From Physcia stellaris (Eukaryota; Ascomycota; Lecanoromycetes; Caliciales; Physciaceae), in assembly GCA_018902385.1 (NCBI GenBank), contig JABSSW010000018.1, forward strand, positions 698,900 to 762,899: a stretch of 64,000 nt of DNA, in the 5' to 3' direction. Shown one piece after another: positions 22,455 to 34,906 of the stretch (positions are counted from its first letter, which is position 1; each line of letters opens with the position of its first letter). The position numbers and the translations under genes were made by a program. Below the pieces are notes generated by a model. That model worked only from the letters and a program-made list of their open reading frames with translations, did not search any database and was not told the origin of the DNA.

Positions 22455-24774
22455 TCACGATGTCCCTTTTTTGGTATTCCCATTAATATGCTTGGGCACG
22501 AACTTCTTCTGCCGAAACGGTCTAATCACTCTGATTGAACACTTCTCATCTTTGCTAAACACCCGTAGCCCGACAACGCAGACTGCATTCCATGGATTAT
22601 GCGCAAGCTCATCATCTTGGCGTTCCAATTCCCCTTGGGGCGTTTTTTCCTTGCCAGATTCATCGTCAGAAGCAGAATCAGAATCTGAGGTGTCCTTCTT
22701 ATCAGATTCATTGTCCTCCTCTACAGCACCTCTCGCCTCAGCCGATGATGAAGCATTGGCTGCGCCCGGGGTTTCGGCATCTGCAGGCGAATGGATTGCT
22801 ATCGCTTCGTTCGTCGTCGATTCTTTCGAAGCGTCAGGTGTGACTCCGACGGCAGAATCGTATGCTGGACTCTTTGCTCTTGAGACTATATTCATGTCCC
22901 CACCGTCATGGGCCAAATCTGCCTCCTCGTCGTCCTCTTCTGTACCGGTGACCCTGCCTTTGGCATGTGCATAATCGTACGCGCGTCCTTGCTGTAAGAC
23001 CTTCTCTGGTCGTTTTTTGTAATGGAGGCGTAGCACCCTCTCCGGGATCCCCTCTGCCTTCATCTCTTCTAAATCCTTGGTTTCTTCCCAGCGGCGGCGT
23101 GTGGCAGTGACCTTTATGCGTACCGAGTATTTGCCAGGAACGAGGCTTGGTAGATCGATATTAGCCGACAGCAGCTCCTTATCGGGTCTAATGCTACGTG
23201 AAATGTACTCTTCCTCGCCCTCGCTATACAAAAAGAGTTGTAGTGAGAAACCATATTCACCTCGCATGCTTTGAAAGTATCGGTCGTCGAGCCGGGACAA
23301 GACAAGGATGACCGGGCTTTCCTGGTGAATCGTCACCCTGAATTCGGTCTGATTGATCTCCCCGGTAAAGGGCACATTTATTGTGGTCCATCGCTGTGTG
23401 ATTGTCCAACTGTCATCGAACAAGCGCGTTCGCCAAATTTCATCGAACTTATCGAGCATATCCTCATAGGACATCCAGAAGGCACCTTTATCATCGCTAA
23501 ATTGGTATTGGAGGTCCTTCATCATTTGAGGTGTCCATTGTTTGCTACCGTCACTCCATTCACCTTTGAATTCACCCATTTCGGACTGAGATGGATTCCA
23601 AGGATTTCGGAGCTTGACAAGCTTTTGTCCATTCTTTTCAACGGCGTCCAGAATGGCATACGTATGAAAACTAAGAATGCCACTTCTATCAGAAGGTGAA
23701 TCCACCTTAAGGAGTTCCTTATCCTGCCAGTTATCCCTAGACCCCGTGGTGCAGCTGAGTAGGACGTCCTTTTTGACATGACAAATGTCATCGTGCCAGC
23801 ATTTCTCCTTATCCAAGATGTCGCAGATAACAAGTCGGGAGGGAGCACCACCAGTAAGATCTTCGATACCTTCATGGGGATTACCGGTGTGAAGGGCCCT
23901 GTAGTCTCCATGCGCCTTGGCATAGGCTTTCTCGAGCAATGGCAGCCAAGTCTCGTTATCTTCCCGGCACTTTGCAAAATAAAGAGCCCGACTGCCTCGT
24001 TGCAGAGCGTCTCTGAACTTGCATTCACCGTCTCTGGAATTGTATATCTGGGCGAAGGTGTTTTTCTGGGTCCAAGTTGCCTCGTACCAGTCTGGTACAG
24101 CAATATAGAGCTTGTCGTCAATAATTGTGTGAAACCATTCACCATCTCTGTGAAAGACAAAGCCATAGACCCCTGTGACCTCATCGCGGGCAACGCACAC
24201 CCTCTCTATAAGCCCTTCTATGTTGCTGATGCAGGTTATGGCAGTCATCAACCAACAGTCACCAAGAGGGCCCTGTGTAACAGCACTAGGAGAAGCACCG
24301 TTGACATAGAACTGAGGATTGGTGAATATATCCTACCCAATTAATACTTCCAGTCAGCACTCGGAATGATGAGACACAAGAATGAAAAGAACTTACAGGA
24401 ACACGCTTAGTCGATAGAGGATCCGCTTTATCTTCGGATTTGATGTCTATAGCGTCGAGACAGTCTCTCTTCTTGTCTTTCAAGTCGCTTTCAATGTCAA
24501 AATCTTGATCCCGATACTTCTGATTGAGGCGACGGCACTCCATAGCGATCTTTTCCACCGCTTTCTTGCACGCGAGGGCGGCTTCATCATAGGAGACCGG
24601 TGCGCGTTTGATATTGTCCTTCTCGGCTAAGGCTTTGGTGGGTAATACGTTGTAGACTGTTCCAGGATGTTTCGTGTAAAAGCTTGCCCAGAAGCTATCC
24701 ACATTTGCTTGTCGTGGTTTGACCTCTGGCTTGGAAGCCTTGCGTTTGGTTTTCAGCTCTTCTTTTAAGGTCAT
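22455..24774 (-). CDS. Calpain-like cysteine protease (peptidase family C2)
   Basis: Two exons, 24774-24397 and 24332-22455, join in phase 0 to 751 residues. After a charged N-terminal helix region, the CysPc domain begins at DIFTNPQFYVNG. It has the nucleophile in QGPLGDCWLMTA (Cys about 152), His in GILSFHTYAIL (about 352) and Asn in KLVKLRNPW (about 369), so the triad is complete. A C2-like beta-sandwich domain follows (FRVTIHQESPVILVL; YSVRIKVTATRRRW). After this comes an acidic Ser-rich disordered segment (about 595-695) and a short conserved-looking tail (NPWNAVCVVGLRVF). Calpains are calcium-regulated intracellular proteases. No EF-hand domain is present, as is usual for fungal members. 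It lacks the layout needed to call it the pH-pathway calpain PalB. Confidence 0.88.
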
Positions 24775-26589
24775 CGTACTTTGTGCTACGGGATGTGTAG
24801 TTCACCCTTTTTTCTCGTGGAAGTTTAGTAAGAAAAAGCTGATGGCTATAGGTTTATGAGGAGCTGGTGGGGTAGGCACCGCATATTTATAGAGAAAAAC
24901 AGCTCTTGGTTGTTCGATAGCCCTGTCAAGCTGTCAGTAACATTGCTGATGACACTCGCTATAACACAAATGTGACACGATACTTCACATGGGTGTAACA
25001 TAATACATGATGTGGCTGTGTTACTTGTATTATGATGATTCACAACCTGCCTGACAGTTATTACGCTTGGGGCTAGAAACAGACCTTGGATAGAAATCTG
25101 TCTCTGAAAAGCCATTAGCCGTCCTGATCTTCCCTACAAACTCCATATCTGTTTGCTTTCCTTGATGCATTACAAGGCCTAGAACTATATTGAGACTTTA
25201 GCTCAAAGACCCACTCTCAGCCGAGGGAATATTCTGAGTAGGCAGCGAGTACCACAGCTAAGAGTCAGGTCATCTACACACTAATACAGAAGGCAGTGGT
25301 TAAGCGCTGAGGTGACTCAATCACCAAACGTCAAATAAGTGACTTCACATATATGAATTGATTTCACTGTCTGTCAAGATCACAGCTTTCGATGAGTCAG
25401 GTTTCGCGATCGGTGATGTGGAGAGATTTAAGGTCGGCGTCGAAGGAAAGCTGCTTGGATGTGCCTGGTCCAGTAACGGCATGGAGCTTATGATCTGGGA
25501 AAGGTCTTGACCCATGTATAGTCGGGACCCGATTCATATCCGCTTAGATGGCGCAACAAATTATGTCAGACATTGTGAGGCCACAACTCCTGCACAGGCA
25601 CACAGTTAGATGCCGACAAACATAAATCAGCTGTTCTATGAGCGGAACTGTCAAAAATGATCCAAGAAGAGCAGCTGGAATGGAAACCGAAAAGGGAATA
25701 AATCGTCCAGGCCAGACATGGGTGCTGATGCAGGCATGACGAAATGAAAGGGGCTTGGAGGGGCCGACCTCCTGGTTAATAGGAGGTCAATATCCCATTC
25801 ATTCCATTTCCCATCTTTCGTCTCTTCTTTTCCCGCCCACTCATGCCTTGTCATTTGGCCTCCTTCGGCGTTTTCACCTCCTTTGGAGGCCTTTTCTTCG
25901 CTCCATAACCCAGTCGCAGAAGCAGAGATAGTAGCTAGGCTCTGAAAGCTACTTTGCTGAGCCACTATGCTCAGCAGGGGCCGCCTAGAGGCCGGCCATG
26001 CCCAAAAGGACTAGGGTTTTTGTACATAGCAACGAAAGAAGTACGCAGCATCAGGACGTGCATTTCAGTATGGCGCAACTTCATGCAATACGTTGCTCAT
26101 CCTTATACCAAGCAGCACGCTGTTTGATTTATGAATCATATTGCGTGTTTGTTAATAAATTCTAAATCTGTTCTCGAAACGAATAGTCTTCGATCAAGTT
26201 TGAGTTTGCTGTCGAAGTAAGATGTTACAGCAAATTTATATAGAATAGTCATCAAAATTTGTCGCGCAAATTTCAGTAATTTCAACAGCAACTACAAAAA
26301 AGATCAATTTCGAAGATATGAAATCTCTTCTAACGAGATTTGGCAAAAGAATAGACACAAATTTTCTATTCTCATGTCATAATCATCTATCTGCATACTG
26401 ATATTGCAATTCGGACTCGTCATAACTGAAATCGCCAGCTTCATCAATATTTGTTTCTCCTATTTGAAACATTACTCGTCGATCACAGAATTCAACCATT
26501 CAGAAAATTTAACTATGTCTCTTCGTCCGCTGTGACGGAGTCATTGAAGATGTACCATAAATGAGAACTGGAACGAACTTACCCACTGT
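24775..26589. other. 1.8-kb intergenic region
   Basis: Upstream of the calpain gene. A 104-codon minus frame at 25965-25651 starts at GTG and has no features. Positions about 26100-26540 are AT-rich and resemble the composition of the large block after 39.8 kb. Confidence 0.45.
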
Positions 26590-28016
26590 TCATTTTTTGT
26601 CCTGCTTACGCCTCTTTGACTCTGGTGCCTTCTTTCCCTGCCCCGTAGAATGAGCCCCTGACGTCTGCCTGGAACCACGTTCAGTTGATTTGGACGCATT
26701 CTCCGGATAGTTTTTTGAGACCTGTGGAGGACTGGAGGATCTAGACAGAGACACAGACGCAGACTTGGAGGTTGAGTCTCTATCATGCTTGCGGCCTGCG
26801 AGGGGGGCTAGAATATTGTCCCTTGTCTCTGGCGTCCATGGAGGAGGACCGCTCGATAATTCCCGACGTCTGCTTAAGCCTGAAGCTGCAGTGCTAGATC
26901 TAGAAGCAGACTGATAGCCCATAAAGGGATCATCACTCCCTATAGTCATCATTCTCGTAGGCTCTGGCTTCCTTGAAGCAGAGCGGCTGCGTTCCTGTCG
27001 CCTTGTCGGCTCTTCTGGAACTTCTGGTGGCTCCTCAGGTGCAAGGCTACTGTATCTAGATGACGGCGTAGAATTGATCAATAAGCTGCCCGATGAGGCT
27101 CTGTCTTCTCTTTGATGTTGGGCGAGTGATCCGCTTAGGTTCCTATACTGCTCGCTGCTTCGCTCGTTCTGAGAATTCAGGTTTTCCCGGGCAGTTATGT
27201 TCAAGCTGCGCAAACTTTCTTCTGTTGTTGTCACAGGATCGGTTGTAGTGGTATATGGATGATAGCCTTGTTGCCCTTGGCCGAGATATTGGGATTGCTG
27301 AGGATATTGAGGTTGCGAAGGATAGTGAGATTGCTGACGATACCCGGGCTGTTGAGAATTATGGCGATGTGTTGAGACTGCAGGATGTACGTCCTGGTGT
27401 GTCTGGTATGGTTGGTCTTGCTCAGGATAATGGGGATGTGGAGGAAGATGAGGTTGCTGACGATACCCGGATTGTTGAGGATTCTGACGATGTGTTGAGA
27501 CTGTGGGATGCACGTTCTGGTACGTCTGGTCTTGCTCGGTGGGTCCGACTTGTAGTTGATTTGTGCTCTGTCGCGGGTGTGTGGACCGGGATGTGGGATT
27601 TCTTATTAGGTGTGGATTCTCGGGCAATCCAGGCATCTGTAATCGGAATATCCGATGGAATGTGTCAAAAGAGGTGACAAAGCGTTCCCATTGATCTTCA
27701 CGGGATCCCACCATGGCCCAATGCCAAGACTCGGCATCCGAGCGATTTCTCCTTTTTCACTCTTGATGTAACGAGGTACCGCAGCAATCTTTGTACGAGG
27801 CCATGTCCTGGAACGAGCCCCGTGGAATAATTCGAAAGCATCAACGATCTCATTTGGAGTCCACCTAAGGTATTCAAACGCGTAATATATAAATTTTTGA
27901 TCTCGGAATGTCAGATCAGTACCCGTTGGATGCGTTATTAGATATTCAGTTCTGCCTCTATTGAATTTGTGTCCGAGCTTGCTGTAATGATCATCAGTAC
28001 TTAGTTCCCGGGGCAT
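26590..28016 (-). CDS. Gln/Pro-rich protein with small helical N-terminal domain
   Basis: Exon 28016-27780 and exon 27729-26590 are proposed to join in phase 0 through a 50-nt intron with a weak acceptor, giving 458 residues. A one-base frameshift in the same place is the alternative. The N-terminal ~110 residues look folded (LTFRDQKFIYYAFEYLRWT, then WTPNEIVDAFELFHG and WERFVTSFDTFHRIFRLQ). Next comes a Gln/Pro/Tyr/His-rich stretch with two ~41-residue tandem copies (each with xVHPxVSTHRxNxQQxGYRQQ) and QYPQQSQYLGQGQQG, which is prion-like in composition. The last ~200 residues are Ser/Arg/Pro-rich, ending in a basic KKAPESKRRKQDKK that could direct nuclear import. The helical region may bind DNA or protein, but the family was not recognised. 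The plus-strand frame at 27255-27677 is an antisense shadow of the repeats. Confidence 0.6.
27325..27540 (-). repeat. ~123-bp coding tandem repeat
   Basis: Two diverged copies of a ~41-codon unit inside the Gln/Pro-rich protein. They are visible on the plus strand as repeated GTTGCTGACGATACCCGG-like strings near 27333 and 27452. Confidence 0.7.
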
Positions 28017-28956
28017 TTTGATACTTCGAATTATGTTTTGCTGCTTTCTGGAGAGGAGCAGAGAAGGAGAGAAATATAGCAGATATTTATACATGATGGA
28101 TTGTTCGAAGCACAGGATATGAATAGATCATGATCGTGTTACTCACTTTCACGGTTATCGTGACGATGGGTTGGATGGCTTCTTTCGAGCGGATAATTTC
28201 TTCCACACAGACATGAATCGTGAATGGTAAGGATAATGATTACATAAAGATGAAGCTGTTCTCTGCTGCTCATTGCCCGCGGGTACCTGTATCGAGAGTA
28301 GACTAGTGAAAATGAGTTGAGATGCACTGACCTTATTGTAGGATACGTTTGCCGCGTCTAAATCAGGGAGCATTCATTCTAATGAGGACTCTTTGAAATG
28401 AAGATGTACTAAGTCAGGACTGAGAAGTGTTCTTGAGTGATCGAGAGAGTTCTTCAGATGTATCTATAATAAATGATATCTTGAATTGACTTGTGTTCTG
28501 TGAACTGACGATGTGAAGAAAGTGAATTGTATATTGAAAGAATTGAGTGATTATCATCGCTATCATCGCATTAGTATGAATGACGATATTCTAGAAATAA
28601 AACAGAAGTAAAAAGTGAGACAAATCTGTGTTCGAGTGTCAAGGCGCTCATTTCAAATAGTTGATTCATGCAACTGAATTCTGACGACAGTATTCGCGAA
28701 GACTATACTTTTCGACATTCATTCACAGCACTCGCTTATGCGTTTTGCTCAATATTTCAACGACTTTGATTTGAAGTTTTCGTACAAGCTTTCTCAACGA
28801 TATAGATACCAGCTCCCACAAAGCGACTAGTCTCAAACCTTTTTCCATCTCCATCGAAGTTGCTTGACACGGGCCAACTATGGTGACGAATTGCGCTAGC
28901 GCCTTTGATTTGTAATATCTCTGTAGCCATTATGCATGATCGTTCATCATCTAATC
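28017..28956. other. Intergenic, partly AT-rich
   Basis: Upstream of the Gln/Pro-rich gene. Two overlapping minus frames (28373-28155 and 28327-28139) have no recognisable content. Nothing further is supported. Confidence 0.45.
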
Positions 28957-29835
28957 TCAGCACATCTCTGCGATCCGTGTATCGTGCCGTTCCGGCATTT
29001 CCACCCGAGCGTCAGAGTCAAGTTCGCGATCAGGTTGTTCAAGTTCTACAGGCGGAGGGATATCTGCCACTTCTTCGTGAAAAGAATTTGTCTTCTCTTT
29101 CGAGTCAGGATTATTGGATCTGGCCATGGCCTCTAGCATTCGCTGCTGCTCTAAGCGAGCCTTTGCATTCCTTCTCCAGAGCAGGAAGACGACCAGCGCG
29201 ATTAGAAATGTCACTGCAAGTGCAGCGCCGGCGCCTATACCTGCCTTTACACCTGTTGAGAGACCGTTGCTAGGCTTGAGTGTTGAAGTGGGCGAAGCAG
29301 CGGTTGCCGCGGTTGGCGCAACTGCTGTCGACGAGGGTTGAGCGCTGGTCGTCAGCCGAGCTGTTGTTGAGGGAGTCGATGTGATAGTGACAATTGTGTA
29401 AAGTGGGAGATCCCGTTTTTGAAAAGCAACCTGAATAGGCTGACCAAACATAGGGATTGGACCCGATACAACTTCTTGTGTCAAGATAGCACCACTGCCT
29501 CGAGCAATTACTGTGGTCGGACCACTGGATTTTGGGTAGGTACTGAGGCAGCCCGCAAAAATCGTTGTGGTTATTGGCGTGATTTGTCGATTGTTTGTGA
29601 GTTTGGTTAAGTAAGTAAAATTACTGCCTATTGATCAGCAACATGTCGTGTTGTGTCGGTACAAGCGACCGAGCTCTGAGAACACTCACGACAAGCAGCA
29701 CACATCCGTGGTCGTCGCGCCATTGACGACTTGAGCCGTTGTGCTGTAGCCGCGTGGACAGTGCCCCAGGCTAATGATCTGTGAGATGCTATGCCGGCCA
29801 TGGTTGCTAAAGCCAGATAGTAAGACGATAGTCAA
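28957..29835 (-). CDS. Mid2-like single-pass surface protein, 5' end unresolved
   Basis: Exons 29835-29690 and 29623-28957 join in phase 2 (acceptor GGCAG) into about 270 residues. The extracellular part carries HCPRGYSTTAQVVNGATTT followed by CC, a motif common in fungal secreted and WSC/mid2-like proteins, then AGCLSTYP and a Ser/Thr/Pro/Ala-rich stalk. One transmembrane helix (GAALAVTFLIALVVFLLW) is followed by a basic stop-transfer (RRNAKAR) and an acidic cytosolic tail. The hydrophobic start (LTIVLLSGFSN) resembles a signal peptide, but no in-frame ATG precedes it: the codon is TTG right after a TAG. Either a short 5' exon was missed or the start was lost where the GT61 relic abuts. Known relatives act as cell-wall stress sensors; that role here is inference. 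Confidence 0.62.
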
Positions 29836-29869
29836 CTATTGCACTAATGCCTCATCTTTTCTACTCAAC

Positions 29870-31023
29870 TGCTCTCACACCTGGGCAATGGCCGAAAAGA
29901 TTATCTCATTCTGTATTGGTTCTCCCTCCTTTCTTGAAAATAAAGAGAAGAAATTCAAGCTAGGCTGCAAGATCCGTAACTTGACACAGCAGCAGCTTGC
30001 TAAGTGTATCCCAGAGTTCTCGAAATTCCTATCTTATTGGTATGAAATAGGGCCTGAGATGAGCTTTGCGAGACATGTGAAGCTGGACCCCCATAAGATC
30101 ATCCAGAGCCATCAAGAGAAAGGACCAAAGAGTTACACTATACTTGCTCGCAGGGAGGGACCCTAGCCCATCAACAATCCTTTCCACCATCTCATGCAGG
30201 TTTTCTCGGTCTTCCTCATCCTGAACGTTATGCAGGCGACCATTGATCCAGCGACGGGTAATTCATTCTATCGCGACGAAGACTATCAGATTACCCGAGT
30301 CGTCATCTTTGATGAGTTCGTAGAAGAACTCTTGTTCGATCAGTGAACACTTTTCGCCAAAAGACCGGTGACCAGAATTAAGATACTTAAGAGAGCTCCC
30401 TCAGACACCGTGGAAATTATTATTGTTCCTCCGACTGGGCCTGCCAATGTATTCTGGAAGATAAAATGATCCTATACAGCTGTCACGACTCTAAACTATT
30501 GCATTCTTTTCCCAGCGTATGCTGAATTTCTATGGAGTCAATGACCCGCCGGGAGCTCCCGACAGACCACTCGTTCTTACCTTATCGACCGCACAGAGAA
30601 ACGTTTGAGAGCCAACAAAGAAACTTTCATCAACGACCTGAATGGCACCCATACCGACATGAAGACCAATCTTGTTGATTTCGTGTCTCTGTCGTTCGCC
30701 GACCAGCTCAAGATTATCCAGAGCACCGATACTATCGTTGATGTACATGGCGCAAGTCTGACACATTGTCTTTTCCTCAGGTCTCCATCTGCGTTGGTAG
30801 AGATATTGCCTCCTGATTCAATCACAAAGGTTTCCGAGATATGGCCAGCGCCCTTGGGCATCGATACTTTACTACCCATGCTATTGAACATGCCAATTTA
30901 AACGACTCCAAATGGCTGGCAACGGATGATGTTTCTATTGAGCGAGACCGCTTCAAAGGCTTGATAGATATGGCAATCGCGAGCATATACCAGCGGGGTT
31001 TGCTCAATAAACATGTCAATTAA
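29870..31023 (+). pseudogene. GT61 (EOGT-like) glycosyltransferase pseudogene
   Basis: One continuous frame matches the GT61 family: FCIGSPSFLENKEKKFKLGC, LRNLT-type IRNLTQQQLAKCIPEF, YWYEIGP, FHHLMQVFSVFLILNVMQAT with DPATG, the long conserved VDFVSLSFADQLKIIQSTD, and the nucleotide-sugar site VDVHGASLTHCLFLRSPSAL. Four in-frame stops break it: TAG at 30164 and TGA at 30344, 30467 and 30542. One base is missing near 30826, after which the C-terminal part (GFRDMASALGHRYF to 31023) continues in another frame. At 30344 the TGA sits where family members have Trp (FDQ-stop-TLFAKRP). Intact family members transfer sugars such as xylose or GlcNAc in the secretory pathway. The 5' boundary is uncertain and collides with the mid2-like gene on the other strand. 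Confidence 0.85.
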
Positions 31024-32918
31024 TCAAGATCCTTTCTTATTACGTACCCACCGTTTGACGAGTGTCACCCGGAAGGGGCATCATGGAAATGTCGAATGCG
31101 CTCTACCCGCTCATCGGCTGTATGAAGGCGGCGGTCTTGTGTAATACCACAATCTTGGTATCCTCTCTAGGATCCGAAGGTCCTTCGCGAAGACTCAATC
31201 AATAGGGAGGAGCGGTTCGTAAATACCAAAAGCGTTGAGTATACCGTTTAGCCCGAGGTAGTGAGCCCTCTCCATATGCCAGGACTTTAGAACAAAGCAG
31301 GCGTATCTTGGAGGAATACAGTCAACGCGACGAGTTGACCGAATTGAGGTCAGCCATTGACCTGAACGGCGACGGGATACCCAGGAAAGAGGGAGTAGCC
31401 TTCTCCTCCATGTACACTTGCAGATGCATACGATGCTCGAAATTCCAATACCTCCTCCCCGTACTGCCAGGCTAGCTATAATGTTCAGCCTATTGAGACT
31501 CCACAAGATAATTCTTGGCACAGTGCCCTGATGAAGTATTTCGAGTCGCCCAAGATTCATCAGAGACACGCTCGAACGGGTAAGCTTGGTGGAGAGTGGA
31601 AGGCACATGATGATGAGATACTGATGCGTGGCGGTGAAAGTAGTGGCTTATCGATGGAAGAGAATTGTAGGAAACCTAGAGGAATTTGTATGTAGTTTGA
31701 GCGAAAGGGAATTTAGAAATCCACTGCTTTCGAAAAGATGGATAATATTGGGTTTCTTCTATAGCTCGTAAGATGCTATGCAGAGTCTCTGCAGCGAGAC
31801 AGATCAATGGAGACCGGTTGCTTGATAACTTGGTCATCAGTCTGTGAAGCTGTGTGTGCTGAAGCTGCGAAGCCTTGCCAGCTTTACTGTGCTCAAGTCA
31901 AGTGTCCGATTGATTCGCCAAGCATTCCCTACGACACAAGTCGGGAGCATCGAAACTCGCTCACGGCAACCCATGTTGTTGTAATGCTTTACTCTACTTT
32001 TGTCTGTCATCGCGGACCTCGAAAGCACATATTCATCTCACGCGATTCCAGGCTGTAAAAAATGTTGAACGTCGTTAGAAAAACGAGCTGAATGTCAAAT
32101 TCACGACCCCACCAGCCCCGCTTCTTACGCGCTTTCTCAATTTCTCGGGCTCTCGGCCGTTTCAGATTTCTGGCGGCTCGAAAGTCAGAACCTGTCTTCA
32201 TTGGCTCTGTCTACAGCGTCCAGCACTTAAGCGAAGGCCAGCATGTGCCACAATTTTGTCTAGACTAGTCTAATTATAGTAGAGCAATTTATTGAAATGT
32301 TCACGCGGCTCGAAAATCAGGCGTTACAAGGATTTCTAGTGAAAAGCCATCAAGTTTCATGTACCCTGCTACCTCTCAGCCTCTAACAATGCCCCGAAGC
32401 CTGTCGCGAATCTCGCCCCGAAATTTGCCCACGAAAAGAAATTTGAACTTCGTCTCTTCCAGCGTCTTTCAATCTCAAGCTTTGCGACAACGAGGCAATA
32501 TTGATCAATAAAAAAGACTGCAAAGAGATGCGAGAGAATTGTACACCCATCTCACAACATTGTCAAGAACGACCTTTTGAGGAGAGGGGGCTTCGAGGTA
32601 TTATGAGAGGCTGAGAGGTGGAAGGATACACGGATCAGTGGCGTTACAAAAGCCTGCCGGCGATATGTTGTTTCAGTAAATACGAATCGTGCTGCACCAA
32701 TCGCGGAGCTCTTATAACGCTGACAGTGACAATTCAGTTTCGTCTCCGCTTTTGCGGCGCTTGCGGCGCTGACACGGCCCCCCGACAGGCTTGCACATCT
32801 CACAGTTTTTGCAATGTCTTCATTCGCGAACCTGCTGCTCTATTATGGTTGAGCATATTCGTCATGTATTGAACTTTGATGTCGTTATCGATGAGGACAT
32901 GATACTCGCTCATAGAAG
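31024..32918. other. 1.9-kb intergenic region with possible relic
   Basis: A plus-strand stretch at about 31280-31490 reads like a helical protein fragment (RDELTELRSAIDLNGDGIPR then CRCIRC) before a TAG. The minus-strand frame 31608-31195 is probably its shadow. No family was recognised, so no gene is called. The rest shows nothing. Confidence 0.4.
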
Positions 32919-34497
32919 ATGAACGGCTCACTTCTATCTCCATCGGAATCAGGTCATGGATACAATACCACATCGTTCTTCTCAAGTCGTTCTATTTCCA
33001 GACGACTAAAGAAATCGTCTTTCATAATCGCTATTACTGTCTTCATATTCCTCTGTGTTCCAATTATCACCAATTCGTCATCGATAGAATCTACTCTTGT
33101 AGCGTCGCTACCGAAGAGCAGCTCATCGTCAGAAACATGGTCACTGAGTCCGATACCAGACTCTCCATTGAAGGCTGGTAACTCGACGTTGACTGCCATC
33201 GGAGATTCTTACGTCAAAGCCATCTTGTCACCAAACAACACCGACTTCCCAAGGCTGGAGTGCTCGAGTCCCAGTGGTGACCGCTATCTCTATTTGCAGG
33301 ATCAGTCAGCACAAGGACTTAAGTACAATCAGAAACCCACTTATTTCTTCGCTCTCAATCTCTACCAATGTCTCGATATTCTTCCGAGATTGATGGGATC
33401 TATAATCGAGGCCATACGTTTCCTTGGCCCGGAAAATTGTGTCCTCTCAATCGTCGAAGGCCGATCCAATGACGGCACATACGAGGTTCTAAAGCTTTTG
33501 AAGGATGAGGTTGATGAATGGATCGGGACTAGACTATTCTTAAACACAAGTGACATTGATCCTGGGAACTTCAACGATCGGCGGAGAATTATAGCGCTTG
33601 CCGAGCTTCGCAATCTAGCATTGCAGCCGCTTGTCGAGCATGCAGAACAGTACGATCCGAACGTCACAGTAATATTCATCAATGATGTGGCTATCTGCGT
33701 GGAAGATATATTAGAGTTAATACATCAACGACGGTTTCAACAAGCCGACATGACTTGTGCTATGGACTGGACTTTCGTCGGAGGCAAGGCCATGTTTTAC
33801 GATTCGTGGTTGGCTCGAGGTATGAACGGCGATTCGTTCTACAATATTCCAGCGGACGGTAAGTAAATCTGCGAGTTTTTAATATTATTCTGGGATGTTC
33901 CGATCCGAAAGACATGTCTCGCGACCCAACGCTTATGCGTGTTTGGCAACGCTGACTCCGAAAATTTCCTTAGGTACTTGGAATAATGCATGGACTCTTC
34001 TCTGGAACAATCCGACGGCCCAAGATCGGCAAAGCAAAGGTCAGCCCTTCCAGGTGTTCGCCTGCTGGAACGGCGCCGTCACGTTTACGCCCAATCTTTT
34101 AATAGAGAGGAAAATCGAGTTCCGCGCTCCTCGTGAATCCGAGTGCTTTCAAGGGGAGCCAGAAATATTTGCCAAAGAGATGTGGTATCATGGGTATGGA
34201 AAGATCGCTGTGATCCCGAGTGTGAATCTTGAATACAGTAACGAAAACGCGAAAAAATCAAAGCTGAGAAAGGCTACGTCTCCAAGTGGACCGGAGAGAA
34301 GCGGGATGATGAAGAAGGCTTGCGAATCAAATGGAAACCAGAGCCGCCTGAAAAAGTGCGGTGCATTCCATTACCACGATCCAATCAACAGAGTTGGGTA
34401 CCATGGGATGAGGACCTACAAGGACCTGCATGATCTCGGCTGTCTTCGACCCGCGTGTCTATCTGCAATATTCTATCCAGTACAACGACAGTCTTGA
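32919..34497 (+). CDS. Alpha-1,3-mannosyltransferase, CMT1/CAP59 type (GT69)
   Basis: Exons 32919-33858 and 33974-34497 join in phase 1 to 487 residues. It is a type II Golgi-like protein: a short cytosolic tail with basic residues (RRLKKSS), one anchor helix (FIIAITVFIFLCVPIIT, about 36-52) and a Ser-rich stem. The catalytic domain has the family blocks YFFALNLYQCLDILPRLMGS, CVLSIVEGRSNDGTYEVL, RRIIALAELRNLAL, the acidic FINDVAICVEDILELI (about 252-267), MTCAMDWT, and after the intron PFQVFACWNGAVTFTP, FRAPRESECFQGE and VNLEYSNENAK. In Cryptococcus, relatives add mannose to capsule or protein glycans with GDP-mannose; in filamentous ascomycetes the acceptor is not known. The reading frame is intact. 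Confidence 0.88.
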
Positions 34498-34906
34498 CGA
34501 TTACAACAACTATCTGTATATGGCAGCCTAGTGGCAGCTTCCGCGAAGTATGGCATCAACGATGGTAATGTCAGTCTTACTTGAGTCTTTGCCGCGTTTT
34601 CCAATCACAAGAGGATTTGATCTATCGTCTCTGTGTACGAGTTCAAGATCAACAATCATGATCGCATTTTAATTTTTAAAGAATTCAATTTTCATAAAAC
34701 ACTTAATATAAAAAATTATTCAATAAATTTGCTTAATTGCGAATGAACGCTTTTTACCAGCTCACTACTTTACTTTCCTATTCTGTCACTTAGACGAATG
34801 GGAGTAATTGATCATAGATAGCCGCATATGGAGATCCCCTAGCATTTCTTTGGCTTATAGACTAACGAGGTATCGATGTAGTTGGTCCAGCTAAGGCAAG
34901 TCCGCC
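34498..34906. other. Convergent intergenic, AT-rich terminator-like region
   Basis: Between the 3' ends of the mannosyltransferase and the PKS relic. An A/T-rich run at about 34660-34740 could serve both polyadenylation sites. No gene is present. Confidence 0.5.

Noticed and set aside
27255-27677. 140-codon plus-strand frame
   Set aside because: Antisense shadow of the Gln/Pro-rich repeat protein.
31195-31608. 137-codon minus-strand frame
   Set aside because: No domain, and the opposite strand reads more like protein. Neither is convincing.
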